A stretch of 64,000 nt of DNA from Ch67 sp041395845 (GTDB lineage: Bacteria; Pseudomonadota; Gammaproteobacteria; Pseudomonadales; Ketobacteraceae): positions 380,565 through 444,564 of the forward strand of contig JAWKZS010000001.1 in the NCBI GenBank assembly GCA_041395845.1, read 5' to 3'. Within the stretch, counting starts at the first letter, position 1; the number at the start of each line of letters is the position of its first letter. The position numbers and the translations under genes are program-made. This document shows, one piece after another, positions 26,501-34,694 of the stretch. Below the pieces are notes generated by a model, which worked only from the letters and a program-made list of their open reading frames with translations, searched no databases and was not told the DNA's origin.

Positions 26501-27049
26501 GATTCCCAGCACAATGACTTGAACCAGGCGCTGGAAACCCTGGAAAACGCCATTCGCAAGATCGACCGTGAGACCCGTACCCGCTTCAAGGAAACCTTCG
26601 ACAAGGTCAACCAGGGCCTGTCGGGACTGTTCCCGAAGGTGTTCGGTGGCGGCAGTGCGTATCTGGAACTGACCGGCGAAGATCTGCTGGATACCGGTGT
26701 GGCCATCATGGCGCGGCCCCCCGGCAAGAAGAACAGCACCATCCACCTGCTGTCCGGGGGTGAAAAGGCCCTGACGGCCATTGCGCTGGTGTTCTCGATC
26801 TTCCAGCTCAACCCGGCCCCGTTCTGCATGCTGGACGAAGTGGATGCGCCGCTGGATGACGCCAACGTGGGGCGCTACTCCCGCATGGTCGAAGAAATGT
26901 CGTCCAAGGTGCAGTTTATCTATATTACCCACAACAAGATTGCGATGGAGATGGCCCATCAGCTGATGGGGGTCACCATGCACGAGCCGGGCGTATCCCG
27001 CCTCGTGACCGTAAACGTGGAAGAAGCCGCGGCCCTGGCCACGGCATGA
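23546..27049 (+). CDS. smc: Chromosome segregation ATPase SMC
   Basis: This 1167-residue SMC protein has N-terminal Walker A G-P-N-G-C-G-K-S-N (residues 31–39), a long coiled coil, a hinge domain (about 510–660), a second coiled coil, and a C-terminal head with signature L-L-S-G-G-E-K-A-L-T and Walker B M-L-D-E-V-D-A-P-L-D-D. It organises and segregates the chromosome with ScpAB. Start: M-R-L-K-S-I-K-L-A-G-F-K-S-F is the standard SMC N-terminus; an upstream in-frame start at 23492 is unlikely. Followed by zipA and ligA. Confidence 0.96.
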   Translation: MRLKSIKLAGFKSFVDPTTVAFPDNLSAIVGPNGCGKSNVIDAVRWVMGETSAKHLRGESMADVIFNGSNTRKPTTQASVELVFDNSDGTLGGEYANYSEIAIKRQVTRDGQSNYFLNSVKCRRKDITDIFLGTGLGPRSYAIIEQGMISRLIEAKPEDLRIYIEEAAGISKYKERRKETEHRMRRTRENLDRLQDLRDELGRQLQHLERQAQAAEKYKQYKEEERLVRAQLQALRWKAIDDQVMAREGKILDLAVKLEAFVADQRAQDAQIEARRDQHHELSDKVNEVQGRYYGLGADIARIEQTIQHTKERGSQLQQDLQQTIEASRQAEDQLRLDQEQLEDTTIRLEAIEPEYDLLQANADEANEQLHAAEERMQEWQLEWDEFNQKANEPRQRAQVEQSRIQHLEQSVERLRERMERLKSERETLSAGPLEEEVAILEERMGEADLKLEDLQSTLLSAQEEIKHQREANNQINLELDQLRNERQTLKGRFASLEALQQAAMGENKLVEWLAQHQLNDKPRLAQQASAEPGWEKAIETVLGDYLQAVCIAGLDAVTAVIGSLDKGVVSFLDTSVTATISGRGNLQPLAAKLQGADAARSLLAGVYTARDIAEALSLRPQLQAGESIITQDGIWIGSNWLRVARDSAQEDSVLKRHKELETIGVRLEEVEARVEQLTEALTDGREKLRELEESREQSQREVTEFNRSISDLKAQLSAKQVRLEQFNMRRERITRELDECREQQQHEQETLGEARLVLQEALDLMANDTDERERLLRQRDENRARLDQVRMAAREGKDKAHALALQTQQLKNQIASIKTAIERLRQQLAQFKERRAALEEQLALGDDPFVELQAELEAKLEARLNVEDELRNARRAQEDCEHELRAAEKKRSEAEQAAQGVRSELERHRMDWQGLKVQRETLQNQLREAQFELETVVAELPPEANEEQWGAELERIGSRISRLGAINLAAIDEFKSQSERKSYLDSQHNDLNQALETLENAIRKIDRETRTRFKETFDKVNQGLSGLFPKVFGGGSAYLELTGEDLLDTGVAIMARPPGKKNSTIHLLSGGEKALTAIALVFSIFQLNPAPFCMLDEVDAPLDDANVGRYSRMVEEMSSKVQFIYITHNKIAMEMAHQLMGVTMHEPGVSRLVTVNVEEAAALATA

Positions 27050-27173
27050 TGAAAAATTGACGCAACCAGCTTTATTTTTCGCGGATTTGCTCTATGTTGT
27101 TGATAATTGAACCAATGTGGTGCGTGAGCACCGTAATTGCGGCGGAAACAGGGATGCCGAGAGGAAACCTCTG

Positions 27174-28175
27174 ATGGAATTTGGCCTGAGAGAAATACTG
27201 ATTCTGGTGGGCCTGGTGATTGTGGCCGGTATCCTGTTCGACGGATATCGCCGCATGCGGCGTGCCCGGATGGGGTCACTGCACAGTGGCCACGAGATTG
27301 GCGGTAGCGCCGAAAACGACTGGGAATTCTACAAGGGCGAATTGCCCAATGGCGGCGCCCGGGTGGTGGGCCTGACCCGTGGCGGGCGGGCGGAAGCACG
27401 CCCGGAAGACGATGTGGATCTGGGTGACATGGCTGGTGATTTCGGCTCTGCCCTGGATGAGCGTCAACCGGCTCACGATGCCGGCGACGATGAGGTGATC
27501 AGTGCACCGCGTCCGAGCCGCGATGACCAGCGTGAACAGCTGCGCCAGGAAGGCACGGATGCCCACACCCAGTCCGACCTGTTTGCTGACGACGATATCC
27601 TGATGGCCGCCCGTGCCGAACAGGATGCGCGCCTGAGCAGAGCGACCCGTGGCAAGGATAGCCGCAAGGAATCCCGCGCCACCCGCGAACCTGAACGGAT
27701 TGATGACGAGCCGTCTCTGCCGGCGCCGGATTTCAGCGAAGTCATTGTCATCAACGTCATGGCCCGCGACAGCGACTTTGCCGGTACTGATCTGCAGCGG
27801 GTGCTGGCATCCTGTGGATTCCATCATGGCGACATGAGCATCTATCACCGTCATGAACAGCACAGTGGCAAAGGTCCCAAGCTGTTCAGCATTGCCAATG
27901 TGGTGGAACCCGGCATCTTTGATCTGGATAAAATGGCGGAGTTTTCCACCCCTGGCATTTGCATGTTCATGAAGCTGCCGGGGCCGAAACGTCCGATTCA
28001 TGCATTCGACATCATGATGGATTGTGCCCGCAAGATTGCCAATCTGCTGGATGCCGACATCAAGGACGAACACCACAATCCGATGCGGCAGCAGACTGCC
28101 GAACACTATCGCCAGCGTGTGCTCGACTTCGAACGCAAGATGCTGGCCTTCCAGGCGGGACAACGCCAGCATTGA
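27174..28175 (+). CDS. zipA: Cell division protein ZipA
   Basis: ZipA tethers FtsZ rings to the inner membrane. The 333-residue protein has an N-terminal membrane anchor (E-I-L-I-L-V-G-L-V-I-V-A-G), a basic then acidic low-complexity linker (about 30–190), and a C-terminal FtsZ-binding domain (about 195–325) with V-I-N-V-M-A-R, F-S-I-A-N-V-V-E-P-G-like strands and P-G-I-C-M-F-M-K-L-P-G-P. GAGAGGAAA precedes the ATG at 27174. The smc–zipA–ligA order is conserved in Pseudomonadales. Confidence 0.94.
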   Translation: MEFGLREILILVGLVIVAGILFDGYRRMRRARMGSLHSGHEIGGSAENDWEFYKGELPNGGARVVGLTRGGRAEARPEDDVDLGDMAGDFGSALDERQPAHDAGDDEVISAPRPSRDDQREQLRQEGTDAHTQSDLFADDDILMAARAEQDARLSRATRGKDSRKESRATREPERIDDEPSLPAPDFSEVIVINVMARDSDFAGTDLQRVLASCGFHHGDMSIYHRHEQHSGKGPKLFSIANVVEPGIFDLDKMAEFSTPGICMFMKLPGPKRPIHAFDIMMDCARKIANLLDADIKDEHHNPMRQQTAEHYRQRVLDFERKMLAFQAGQRQH

Positions 28176-28191
28176 TGTAAAACCCCGCATC

Positions 28192-28219
28192 GGTCGCTGT
28201 CGGCCTGATGGCAGCGACC
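28192..28219. repeat. Inverted repeat between zipA and ligA
   Basis: GGTCGCTG (28192–28199) and CAGCGACC (28212–28219) pair perfectly around a 12-base loop. No T tract follows; it ends four bases before the candidate ligA -10 box. Confidence 0.6.
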
Positions 28220-28222
28220 GTG

Positions 28223-28228
28223 TATAAT
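28223..28228 (+). promoter_or_regulatory. Candidate -10 box for ligA
   Basis: TATAAT directly preceded by TG lies 37 bases before the ligA ATG. No good -35 hexamer is visible; the -35 position falls within the adjacent inverted repeat. Confidence 0.4.
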
Positions 28229-28264
28229 CCGGCCCATATTCCCACCTTCCCACCGGATTGTGCA

Positions 28265-30298
28265 ATGTCTGCGGATAAAGCCCTCGTACAACAGATCGAG
28301 CAGCTGCGTGACCAGCTGCGTGAACACAACTATCACTATTACGTGCTGGATAATCCGGTAATTCCCGACGTGGAATACGATCGCCTATTCCGCCAGTTGC
28401 AGGAACTCGAACGCGCTCATCCGGAATTGATCACCCGTGATTCTCCCACCCAGCGCGTCGGCGACAAACCACTGGACGAATTTGCCCAGGTGCAGCACCG
28501 CGTGCCGATGCTGTCGCTGGATAACGTGTTCAACGATGAAGAGCTGGTGGCGTTTGACCGCCGGGTGCGCGAGCGACTGGAGAGCGACGACGAGATTGAA
28601 TATGTCTGCGAACCCAAACTGGATGGACTCGCCGTCAGTCTGCGATACGAGAACGGTGAATTCGTCCAGGCGGCAACCCGGGGCGATGGTCAGACCGGCG
28701 AAGACATTACCCAGAATATTCGTACCATCCAGTCCATTCCCCTACGTCTTCATGGTACAGGCTATCCGGTAACGCTCGAAGTGCGGGGCGAAGTATTCAT
28801 GCCCAAGGCCGGGTTTGAGGAACTCAATCGCAAGGCGGCGGAAAAGGGCGACAAGGTCTTTGCCAATCCCCGCAACGCGGCTGCTGGCAGTCTGCGTCAA
28901 CTGGATCCGCGCATTACCGCGCAGCGGCCACTGGACATGTACTGTTACGGTGTCGGTTACGTGGACGGCGGTGAAATGTCCGATACCCATTTTGGTAATC
29001 TGCAGTTGCTGAAACAGTGGGGCCTGCGGGTGAATGGCGAGATCCGTCTTGCCCGCGGCGTGCAGGCACTGCAGCAGTATCACGATGACATTCTGGCCCG
29101 CCGCAACGCGCTGGCGTACGAAATCGATGGCATCGTCTACAAGGTGAACGCCATCAAACTGCAGAAGGAACTGGGGTTCGTATCCCGCGCACCGCGCTGG
29201 GCGACCGCCCACAAGTTTCCCGCGCAGGAAGAAATGACACGCCTGCTGGGAGTGGAATTCCAGGTTGGGCGCACCGGTGCCATTACGCCGGTGGCGCGGC
29301 TGGAGCCGGTGTTTGTCGGTGGTGTCACGGTGAGCAATGCAACCCTGCATAACATGGATGAAGTGACGCGGATGGATGTGCGGGTGGGCGACACCGTGAT
29401 CGTGCATCGTGCGGGTGATGTCATTCCCAAAGTGGTGAAAGTCGTGCTGGACAAGCGGCCTGCGGATGCCGCGCCGGTGCACATGCCTGCGCAGTGTCCC
29501 GTATGCGGTTCTGACATCATCAAGCCCGAAGGCGAAGCGATTGCCCGCTGCTCGGGTGGTTTGTATTGCCAGGCCCAGGTCAAGGAAGCGATCAAACATT
29601 TCGCGTCGCGCAAGGCGATGGACGTGGAAGGCCTGGGGGACAAGCTGGTAGAGCAGCTGGTGGATCAGCGCCTGATTGCCCACGTATCCGATTTGTACCG
29701 GCTGACCGTCGAGCAGGTGGCGGGCATGGATCGTATGGGGCAGAAATCGGCACAGAACCTGATCGACGCGCTGGAAACAAGCAAAACCACCACCTTGCCA
29801 CGCTTCCTGTTTGCCCTCGGTATCCGCGACGTGGGTGAGGCAACGGCGCTGACCCTGGCCCAGCATTTTGGCACCCTCGCCAATATTCAGCGTGCAACGG
29901 AAGAAGAGCTGCAGCAGGTGCAGGACGTGGGGCCCATTGTTGCGAGCCGTATCGCGGCGTTTTTCCAGCAGTCTCACAATCTTGAAATCATCACTGCATT
30001 GCAGGCGGCTGGCGTGCACTGGCCTGAACAGGAGCCGGGTGCGCGCGCAGATGGCGTACTCAATGGCAAGACCTATGTGCTCACCGGTACACTGACGCAG
30101 CTGACCCGCGACGAAGCCAAGGATTATCTGCAACAGTTGGGCGCAAAAGTGGCGGGTAGCGTGTCGAAGAATACAGACGCCGTGGTCGCCGGTGAAAAAG
30201 CCGGTTCCAAACTGGCCAAAGCCGAATCACTGGGCGTTCCAGTGCTGGACGAAGCAGCCTTCATCCAGTTGTTGCGGGAACAGGGAATCGGGATTTGA
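28265..30298 (+). CDS. ligA: NAD-dependent DNA ligase LigA
   Basis: This 677-residue ligase joins nicks during replication and repair using NAD. The Ia domain has H-N-Y-H-Y-Y-V-L-D; the nucleotidyl lysine is K118 in E-P-K-L-D-G-L-A. The OB fold, a four-cysteine zinc finger beginning C-P-V-C-G-S, helix-hairpin-helix repeats and a C-terminal BRCT domain (G-K-T-Y-V-L-T-G-T-L) follow. The start M-S-A-D-K at 28265 fits the family. A membrane-protein gene begins one base after its stop. Confidence 0.97.
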   Translation: MSADKALVQQIEQLRDQLREHNYHYYVLDNPVIPDVEYDRLFRQLQELERAHPELITRDSPTQRVGDKPLDEFAQVQHRVPMLSLDNVFNDEELVAFDRRVRERLESDDEIEYVCEPKLDGLAVSLRYENGEFVQAATRGDGQTGEDITQNIRTIQSIPLRLHGTGYPVTLEVRGEVFMPKAGFEELNRKAAEKGDKVFANPRNAAAGSLRQLDPRITAQRPLDMYCYGVGYVDGGEMSDTHFGNLQLLKQWGLRVNGEIRLARGVQALQQYHDDILARRNALAYEIDGIVYKVNAIKLQKELGFVSRAPRWATAHKFPAQEEMTRLLGVEFQVGRTGAITPVARLEPVFVGGVTVSNATLHNMDEVTRMDVRVGDTVIVHRAGDVIPKVVKVVLDKRPADAAPVHMPAQCPVCGSDIIKPEGEAIARCSGGLYCQAQVKEAIKHFASRKAMDVEGLGDKLVEQLVDQRLIAHVSDLYRLTVEQVAGMDRMGQKSAQNLIDALETSKTTTLPRFLFALGIRDVGEATALTLAQHFGTLANIQRATEEELQQVQDVGPIVASRIAAFFQQSHNLEIITALQAAGVHWPEQEPGARADGVLNGKTYVLTGTLTQLTRDEAKDYLQQLGAKVAGSVSKNTDAVVAGEKAGSKLAKAESLGVPVLDEAAFIQLLREQGIGI

Positions 30299-30299
30299 T

Positions 30300-30914
30300 A
30301 TGTCAGAGTCTGCCCATCACACATTGATAACGCTCAAGGAAAACCGGTTTTCCATTTTCAGTCTGCTGCTGGTGCTGCTGGCGTTCGGCCTCACGGCGTG
30401 GATTGCCTGGCTCAACTGTGCCATGCACCGGTCGGCCAGTGCCCAGCTGCTACGGGCCCAGCAGTTGCAGGAACGCACCCAGGCGCGTTTGCTGGAGCAG
30501 TACAACGCATACCTGGACAAACAGGCCAGTGTTGAGCGGTTTGAACGCAGTTTTGAAATTCGCCAGCGCTTTTACGCCCAGTTCATGGCCGGGGTTTCAG
30601 ATGTCTGGCTCAGTGTTAATCGCAAGGATAACAAGGCACTGGATGCTGCGCTCAACCAGATGGAAAAGTCCTATTTCGGCCTTGAACCCTTTCTGGATGC
30701 CGGTGGCCGTCACTATCTGAAAAAGCGTATGGTGATGCTGCAGAATCTGGCCAAGCAGCTGGTGGACCCGCGGTATGAATACGAAGGCAATCTGCTGGCG
30801 GACAAGCAGACCCTCAATCGCATGAGTGAAGACTTCCAGGATTATCTCTATCCGTTGCTGTTCGAACCCATAACCCAACAGGATGCAGGCAATGAAAGCA
30901 CGCAAACTGATTGA
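30300..30914 (+). CDS. Membrane-anchored coiled-coil protein of unknown function
   Basis: I do not recognise this 204-residue protein. It has a short cytoplasmic start, one membrane helix (about residues 18–38, F-S-I-F-S-L-L-L-V-L-L-A-F), then a helical region rich in Gln, Arg, Glu and Leu (about 40–180), presumably periplasmic. It starts one base after the ligA stop and its end overlaps ppk2, so ligA, this gene and ppk2 are very likely co-transcribed. The length and one-helix layout recall the sensory helix bundle of a chemoreceptor without the signalling part, but no family motif supports that. Confidence 0.75.
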   Translation: MSESAHHTLITLKENRFSIFSLLLVLLAFGLTAWIAWLNCAMHRSASAQLLRAQQLQERTQARLLEQYNAYLDKQASVERFERSFEIRQRFYAQFMAGVSDVWLSVNRKDNKALDAALNQMEKSYFGLEPFLDAGGRHYLKKRMVMLQNLAKQLVDPRYEYEGNLLADKQTLNRMSEDFQDYLYPLLFEPITQQDAGNESTQTD

Positions 30915-31743
30915 AGAAAAAATCCAGATAAAAAAGCTGGCCACCGAGCCTGCCAAGCCGGTAAAAAATCCCAGCAAGAAGATCGACGAGCTGCAGCTGG
31001 AATTGTTGCGGGCGCAACTGGCGCTGCTGAAAGACGGCAAACGCTGCATTGTGATGATGGAGGGAACCGATACCGCAGGAAAAGGTGGCATCATCCGGCG
31101 GCTGACCCGTCATCTTGATCCGCGCAGCGCCCACGTCTGGCCGATCGGTGCACCAGCACGCTGGGAGCAGGCGCGTCATTATCTGTACCGTTTCTGGCAG
31201 AAGCTGCCGGAGCCTGGCGAGATCACCATTTTCGATCGGTCCTGGTACGGGCGGGTGCTGGTGGAGCGGGTGGAAGGCTTCGCCACCGAGACTGAATGGA
31301 AACGCGCCTATCGCGAGCTCAACGAATTCGAACGTCAGCTCACCGATGATGGTGTCATCCTGATCAAGATTTTTCTGCATCTATCCAAAGAGGCGCAATA
31401 CAACCGCTTCATGGAGCGGATCAAGGAACCGACCAAGCGCTGGAAGCTGACGGTCGCCGATCTGAAAAGCCGTCGCTTCTGGAAAGACTATCAGCAGGCT
31501 TATGAAGACATGCTGAATAAAACCGCCACCCGCAACGCGCCCTGGTATGTGATACCGGCCGATGACAAGGATGCAGCCCGCATCATGGCGCTGACCACCA
31601 TTGCGGATTGCCTGAAAAAACAGGTGGACCCGGAGCGGGTCAATCTGCTGGAGCCCGCCGTAATGACGGCCATCATCGAAGAATTTGGCGAAGACGTCCT
31701 GCATAATGAACGGGGCTGGAGTGTACGTGGAAAATCTGATTGA
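30892..31743 (+). CDS. ppk2: Polyphosphate kinase 2 family protein
   Basis: PPK2 enzymes transfer phosphate between polyphosphate and nucleoside mono- or diphosphates. The 283-residue protein has Walker A E-G-T-D-T-A-G-K-G-G (57–66), Walker B-like I-F-D-R-S-W-Y-G-R, and an arginine-rich lid (M-E-R-I-K-E-P-T-K-R-W-K). I prefer the start at 30892 (GCAGG before it); ATG 30883 is also possible. It is a single-domain PPK2, but whether it prefers ADP, GDP or AMP cannot be read from the motifs seen. The 5' end overlaps the preceding membrane protein and the 3' end overlaps the UPF0270 gene. Confidence 0.92.
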   Translation: MKARKLIEEKIQIKKLATEPAKPVKNPSKKIDELQLELLRAQLALLKDGKRCIVMMEGTDTAGKGGIIRRLTRHLDPRSAHVWPIGAPARWEQARHYLYRFWQKLPEPGEITIFDRSWYGRVLVERVEGFATETEWKRAYRELNEFERQLTDDGVILIKIFLHLSKEAQYNRFMERIKEPTKRWKLTVADLKSRRFWKDYQQAYEDMLNKTATRNAPWYVIPADDKDAARIMALTTIADCLKKQVDPERVNLLEPAVMTAIIEEFGEDVLHNERGWSVRGKSD

Positions 31744-31972
31744 AGTGCCCTGGTATTCGCTGGCAAGTGATACGTTGACAGCGCTCGTGGAAGAGTTCGT
31801 TACCCGTGACGGTACCGATTACGGCGAACAGGAAGTTGGACTTGAACGCAAGGTGCTGCAGGTGATCAATGGCATCAAGCGCAAGGAATACGTGATCGTG
31901 TTTGATGCAGAGCAGGAGTCGGTGCAGATCGTGACGCGGCAGCAGTGGCTTCAGTTCAGATCATCGAGCTGA
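31727..31972 (+). CDS. UPF0270 (YheU-like) small protein
   Basis: This protein of about 81 residues matches UPF0270: V-P-W-Y-S-L-A-S-D-T-L near the start, then V-T-R-D-G-T-D-Y-G-E and L-E-R-K-V-L-Q-V. GGAG sits eight bases before the GTG at 31727, the likeliest start; GTG 31721 and ATG 31706 are alternatives. It overlaps the end of ppk2 by 17 bases and the opposing GGDEF/EAL gene by 22. The function of the family is unknown. Confidence 0.82.
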   Translation: MENLIEVPWYSLASDTLTALVEEFVTRDGTDYGEQEVGLERKVLQVINGIKRKEYVIVFDAEQESVQIVTRQQWLQFRSSS

Positions 31973-34107
31973 TCGATCCAGCTGCGACGACGGATGAAGT
32001 TGGCAAGTCCGTCAGCGTCCAGGGCGGGGCTGAAATAGAATCCCTGGATCAGGTCGCAGCGATGCTGGAACAGGAACTGCAATTCCTGTTCGGTTTCCAC
32101 TCCTTCGGCTACGACTTCCAGACTCAGGTTTTTGCAGAGTTGAATGATAGCATGGACTACGGCGGCCGATTGCGCGTTACGCACGCAATCGGTGACAAAG
32201 CAGCGATCGATTTTCAATGTCGTGAACGGGAAGCGTGTCAGATAACTGAGTGACGAATATCCGGTACCAAAATCGTCCAGCGCCACTTTCACACCCAGTG
32301 AGCGCAGTCCTTCCAGTGTACGCATCACCCGTTGTGAATCCTCCAGCAACACGGTTTCGGTGATTTCCACTTCCAGCTGGTTGGGAATCAGGCCGTTTTT
32401 TTCCAGAGCCTTGCGCACGTCTTCTACCAGGGAACCGGAGCGGATCTGGATCGGCGACAGGTTGATGGCCGTTCGAATGGGCGGCAGACCCTGCTCATTC
32501 CATTGCCGGGTCTGGCGGCACGCTTCGTTCAGCAGCCACACGCCCAGTTCGTTGATCATGCCGAGTTCTTCCGCCATTGGCACAAACTGGGCTGGGCTGA
32601 TCATGCCCTTGACCGGATGGCGCCAGCGCAACAGGGCTTCGACACTGCGCACGTCCCGCTGGCGCAGATGCACCTTGGGCTGGTAGTGCAGCTGTAGTTC
32701 GTTGTGACGGATCGCATGACGCAGATCGTTTTCAATCGACAGGCGTTCCTTGGATTTGGTGTCGATCTCGCCGGTATAGAAGCGGAAATTATTGCGTCCC
32801 TGGGACTTGGCAAACTGCATGGCGGCATTGGCATTGCGCAGCAACAGCTCACTGCCCTGACCGTTGACCGGATACATGGCGACGCCGGCACTGGCGGTGA
32901 GCACAACGGTGCTGCCGCGCAGGGTGAAGGGTGTCCCCAGCCGTTTCATCATCTTCTGGATCAGCAGAATGATATTGTCGAGTTTGCTGAAGCGGTGCAT
33001 CAGCACCACAAACTGGTCGCCCTCAAGCCGCGCAAGTTTGTCGCACAATTCGGTATCGGTAGAGTGGGGATCGATGGCGCCATGGGCAAGCCGGGTACAG
33101 TTTGTGTCATCAAAGGCTTGCAGCAAGCGTTGCGAAACCTGTTTCAGCAATTCGTCGCCGGCGTCGTAGCCCAGCGAGTTGTTGATGCGGGTGAACAGGT
33201 CAATCCCCAATACGACTACCGCCAGCGGATGGCCGGCCTGTTTGGCCTGCGCAATGGCCAGTTCCAGATGTGCCTTGAAAAACGTGCGGTTGGGCAGGCC
33301 GGAAAGGCTGTCGTAGTACGCCAGCTGCAGGATCTGTTCTTTCGAGGCAATCTCGGCGGTGATGTCGTGCAGGGTACCGATCACGGTGTAGTGGTCGGCA
33401 TCATGGTTGATGAACTCCGCTTCGTGACGGATGACGCGGCGACGTCCGCTCAGATCATGAAAAGCATGTTCAAGGGTAATGGTGCCCTGCTGGCGACTGC
33501 CCTGTTGCTGGAAGTGTTCTACCAGGGTGCGGCGTTCGTGTTCCGGCATGACCTGGATAACATCGCGCACGGTGGTGGGATGGTCTGGCTCGAATCCGAG
33601 CAGGCGGTTGAATTCCCGCGATACGAACATGTGGCGACTCTTGCTGTCCCACTCCCAACTGCCCAGCTGGGCGATCCGCTCGGCGTTTTCCAGACGTTGC
33701 TCCCGCTGCCGTAGCGCCTTGAAGGTCTGGCTGGTACGCATCAGGTAGCGGATACGCTGTTCCAGAATCACATGATGCAGCGGCTTGGTGATGAAGTCGG
33801 TGGCGCCGGCGTCGAACGCCAGCACGATGGATTCCACGTCGTCGGCGCGGGTCATGATCATGATGGGGATGTGGGCGCCATGCTCGCGGCTGCGAATGGA
33901 GCGACACAGTTCGAAGCCGTTGAGATCGGGCAGGATCAGATCGAGCAGCACCAGATCCGGCTTGATCTGATGAAACAGATCGCGGCCGTGCTCGCCGGTT
34001 TTGGCTTCCACTACCTTGAAGCCTGCGCTACGCAAGGTGTCGCACACAGCAAACCGGATGGCGTTGTCGCTATCGACCACCAAGACCGTGTATTCCTGCT
34101 GTTCCAT
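31951..34107 (-). CDS. Receiver–PAS–GGDEF(degenerate)–EAL protein
   Basis: This is a 718-residue response regulator of cyclic di-GMP turnover. A receiver domain (1–120, phospho-acceptor D56 in L-V-L-L-D-L), a PAS domain (about 140–255, with W-E-W-D), a GGDEF domain (about 262–440) and an EAL domain (about 458–710) are in order. The cyclase motif reads E-G-D-Q-F (362–366) in place of G-G-D-E-F, so cyclase activity is probably lost. The EAL side keeps E-A-L-L-R-W and D-D-F-G-T-G-Y-S-S, so phosphodiesterase activity is likely. ATG 34107 is preferred over GTG 34122. No cognate kinase is adjacent. Confidence 0.92.
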   Translation of the reverse strand: MEQQEYTVLVVDSDNAIRFAVCDTLRSAGFKVVEAKTGEHGRDLFHQIKPDLVLLDLILPDLNGFELCRSIRSREHGAHIPIMIMTRADDVESIVLAFDAGATDFITKPLHHVILEQRIRYLMRTSQTFKALRQREQRLENAERIAQLGSWEWDSKSRHMFVSREFNRLLGFEPDHPTTVRDVIQVMPEHERRTLVEHFQQQGSRQQGTITLEHAFHDLSGRRRVIRHEAEFINHDADHYTVIGTLHDITAEIASKEQILQLAYYDSLSGLPNRTFFKAHLELAIAQAKQAGHPLAVVVLGIDLFTRINNSLGYDAGDELLKQVSQRLLQAFDDTNCTRLAHGAIDPHSTDTELCDKLARLEGDQFVVLMHRFSKLDNIILLIQKMMKRLGTPFTLRGSTVVLTASAGVAMYPVNGQGSELLLRNANAAMQFAKSQGRNNFRFYTGEIDTKSKERLSIENDLRHAIRHNELQLHYQPKVHLRQRDVRSVEALLRWRHPVKGMISPAQFVPMAEELGMINELGVWLLNEACRQTRQWNEQGLPPIRTAINLSPIQIRSGSLVEDVRKALEKNGLIPNQLEVEITETVLLEDSQRVMRTLEGLRSLGVKVALDDFGTGYSSLSYLTRFPFTTLKIDRCFVTDCVRNAQSAAVVHAIIQLCKNLSLEVVAEGVETEQELQFLFQHRCDLIQGFYFSPALDADGLANFIRRRSWIDQLDDLN

Positions 34108-34280
34108 GAGTTTCCGCTGCACGGCGTCACTTCACCTAAGGCGCTGAAAGCAAACCACTTATGCTTGTTCTTTCAACTAAGTGTAGACCCTGGTGTGAGG
34201 GTGCCGGCAAAAAAAGTCCCGTTGCCAGAAAAGGCTACAGCCTGAAACTAGACGGACTAGGTTTGCCCGGCTTCGCGGGG

Positions 34281-34658
34281 CTATTTGGCGATGGGACGCT
34301 GGTTGGAAGACCACTCCAGCATGTCGCCTTCGAGATGATAGAGGTTGCTGTAACCGGCATTGCTCAGGACCGCTTCCGCCAGCCCGGCCCGGCGCCCGGA
34401 ACGGCAATACACCAGCACGGGCTGATCCCTGGCGGAGGGAATGTCCTGCAGACGTTGGCCAATCTGGTCATGGGGAATATTGATGGCGCCGGGCACATGC
34501 CCGGTGGCAAATTCCGCCGGCGTGCGCACGTCGATCACCGTAATCTGCTTTGCGCTGATTTTTTCCCAGGCCTGATCCTGGCTCAGGGAGGCTTTGAATT
34601 CCGCCTGGACACTGAGCGGCATGAGGGCAAACAGCAGACAGACAGCAAAACGTTTCAT
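34281..34658 (-). CDS. Periplasmic rhodanese-like sulfurtransferase
   Basis: This 125-residue protein has a signal peptide (M-K-R-F-A-V-C-L-L-F, cleavage near V-Q-A-E). A single rhodanese domain follows with I-D-V-R-T-P-A-E-F, G-H-V-P-G-A-I-N-I-P and an intact active-site loop Y-C-R-S-G-R-R-A, so it should carry a persulfide on the cysteine. AGAGGATG precedes the ATG at 34658. It follows mnmC on the same strand with a 36-base gap. Its sulfur donor and acceptor are unknown. Confidence 0.88.
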   Translation of the reverse strand: MKRFAVCLLFALMPLSVQAEFKASLSQDQAWEKISAKQITVIDVRTPAEFATGHVPGAINIPHDQIGQRLQDIPSARDQPVLVYCRSGRRAGLAEAVLSNAGYSNLYHLEGDMLEWSSNQRPIAK

Positions 34659-34694
34659 GATGACATCCTCTGGTCGAACCAAGTTGACGCCACT

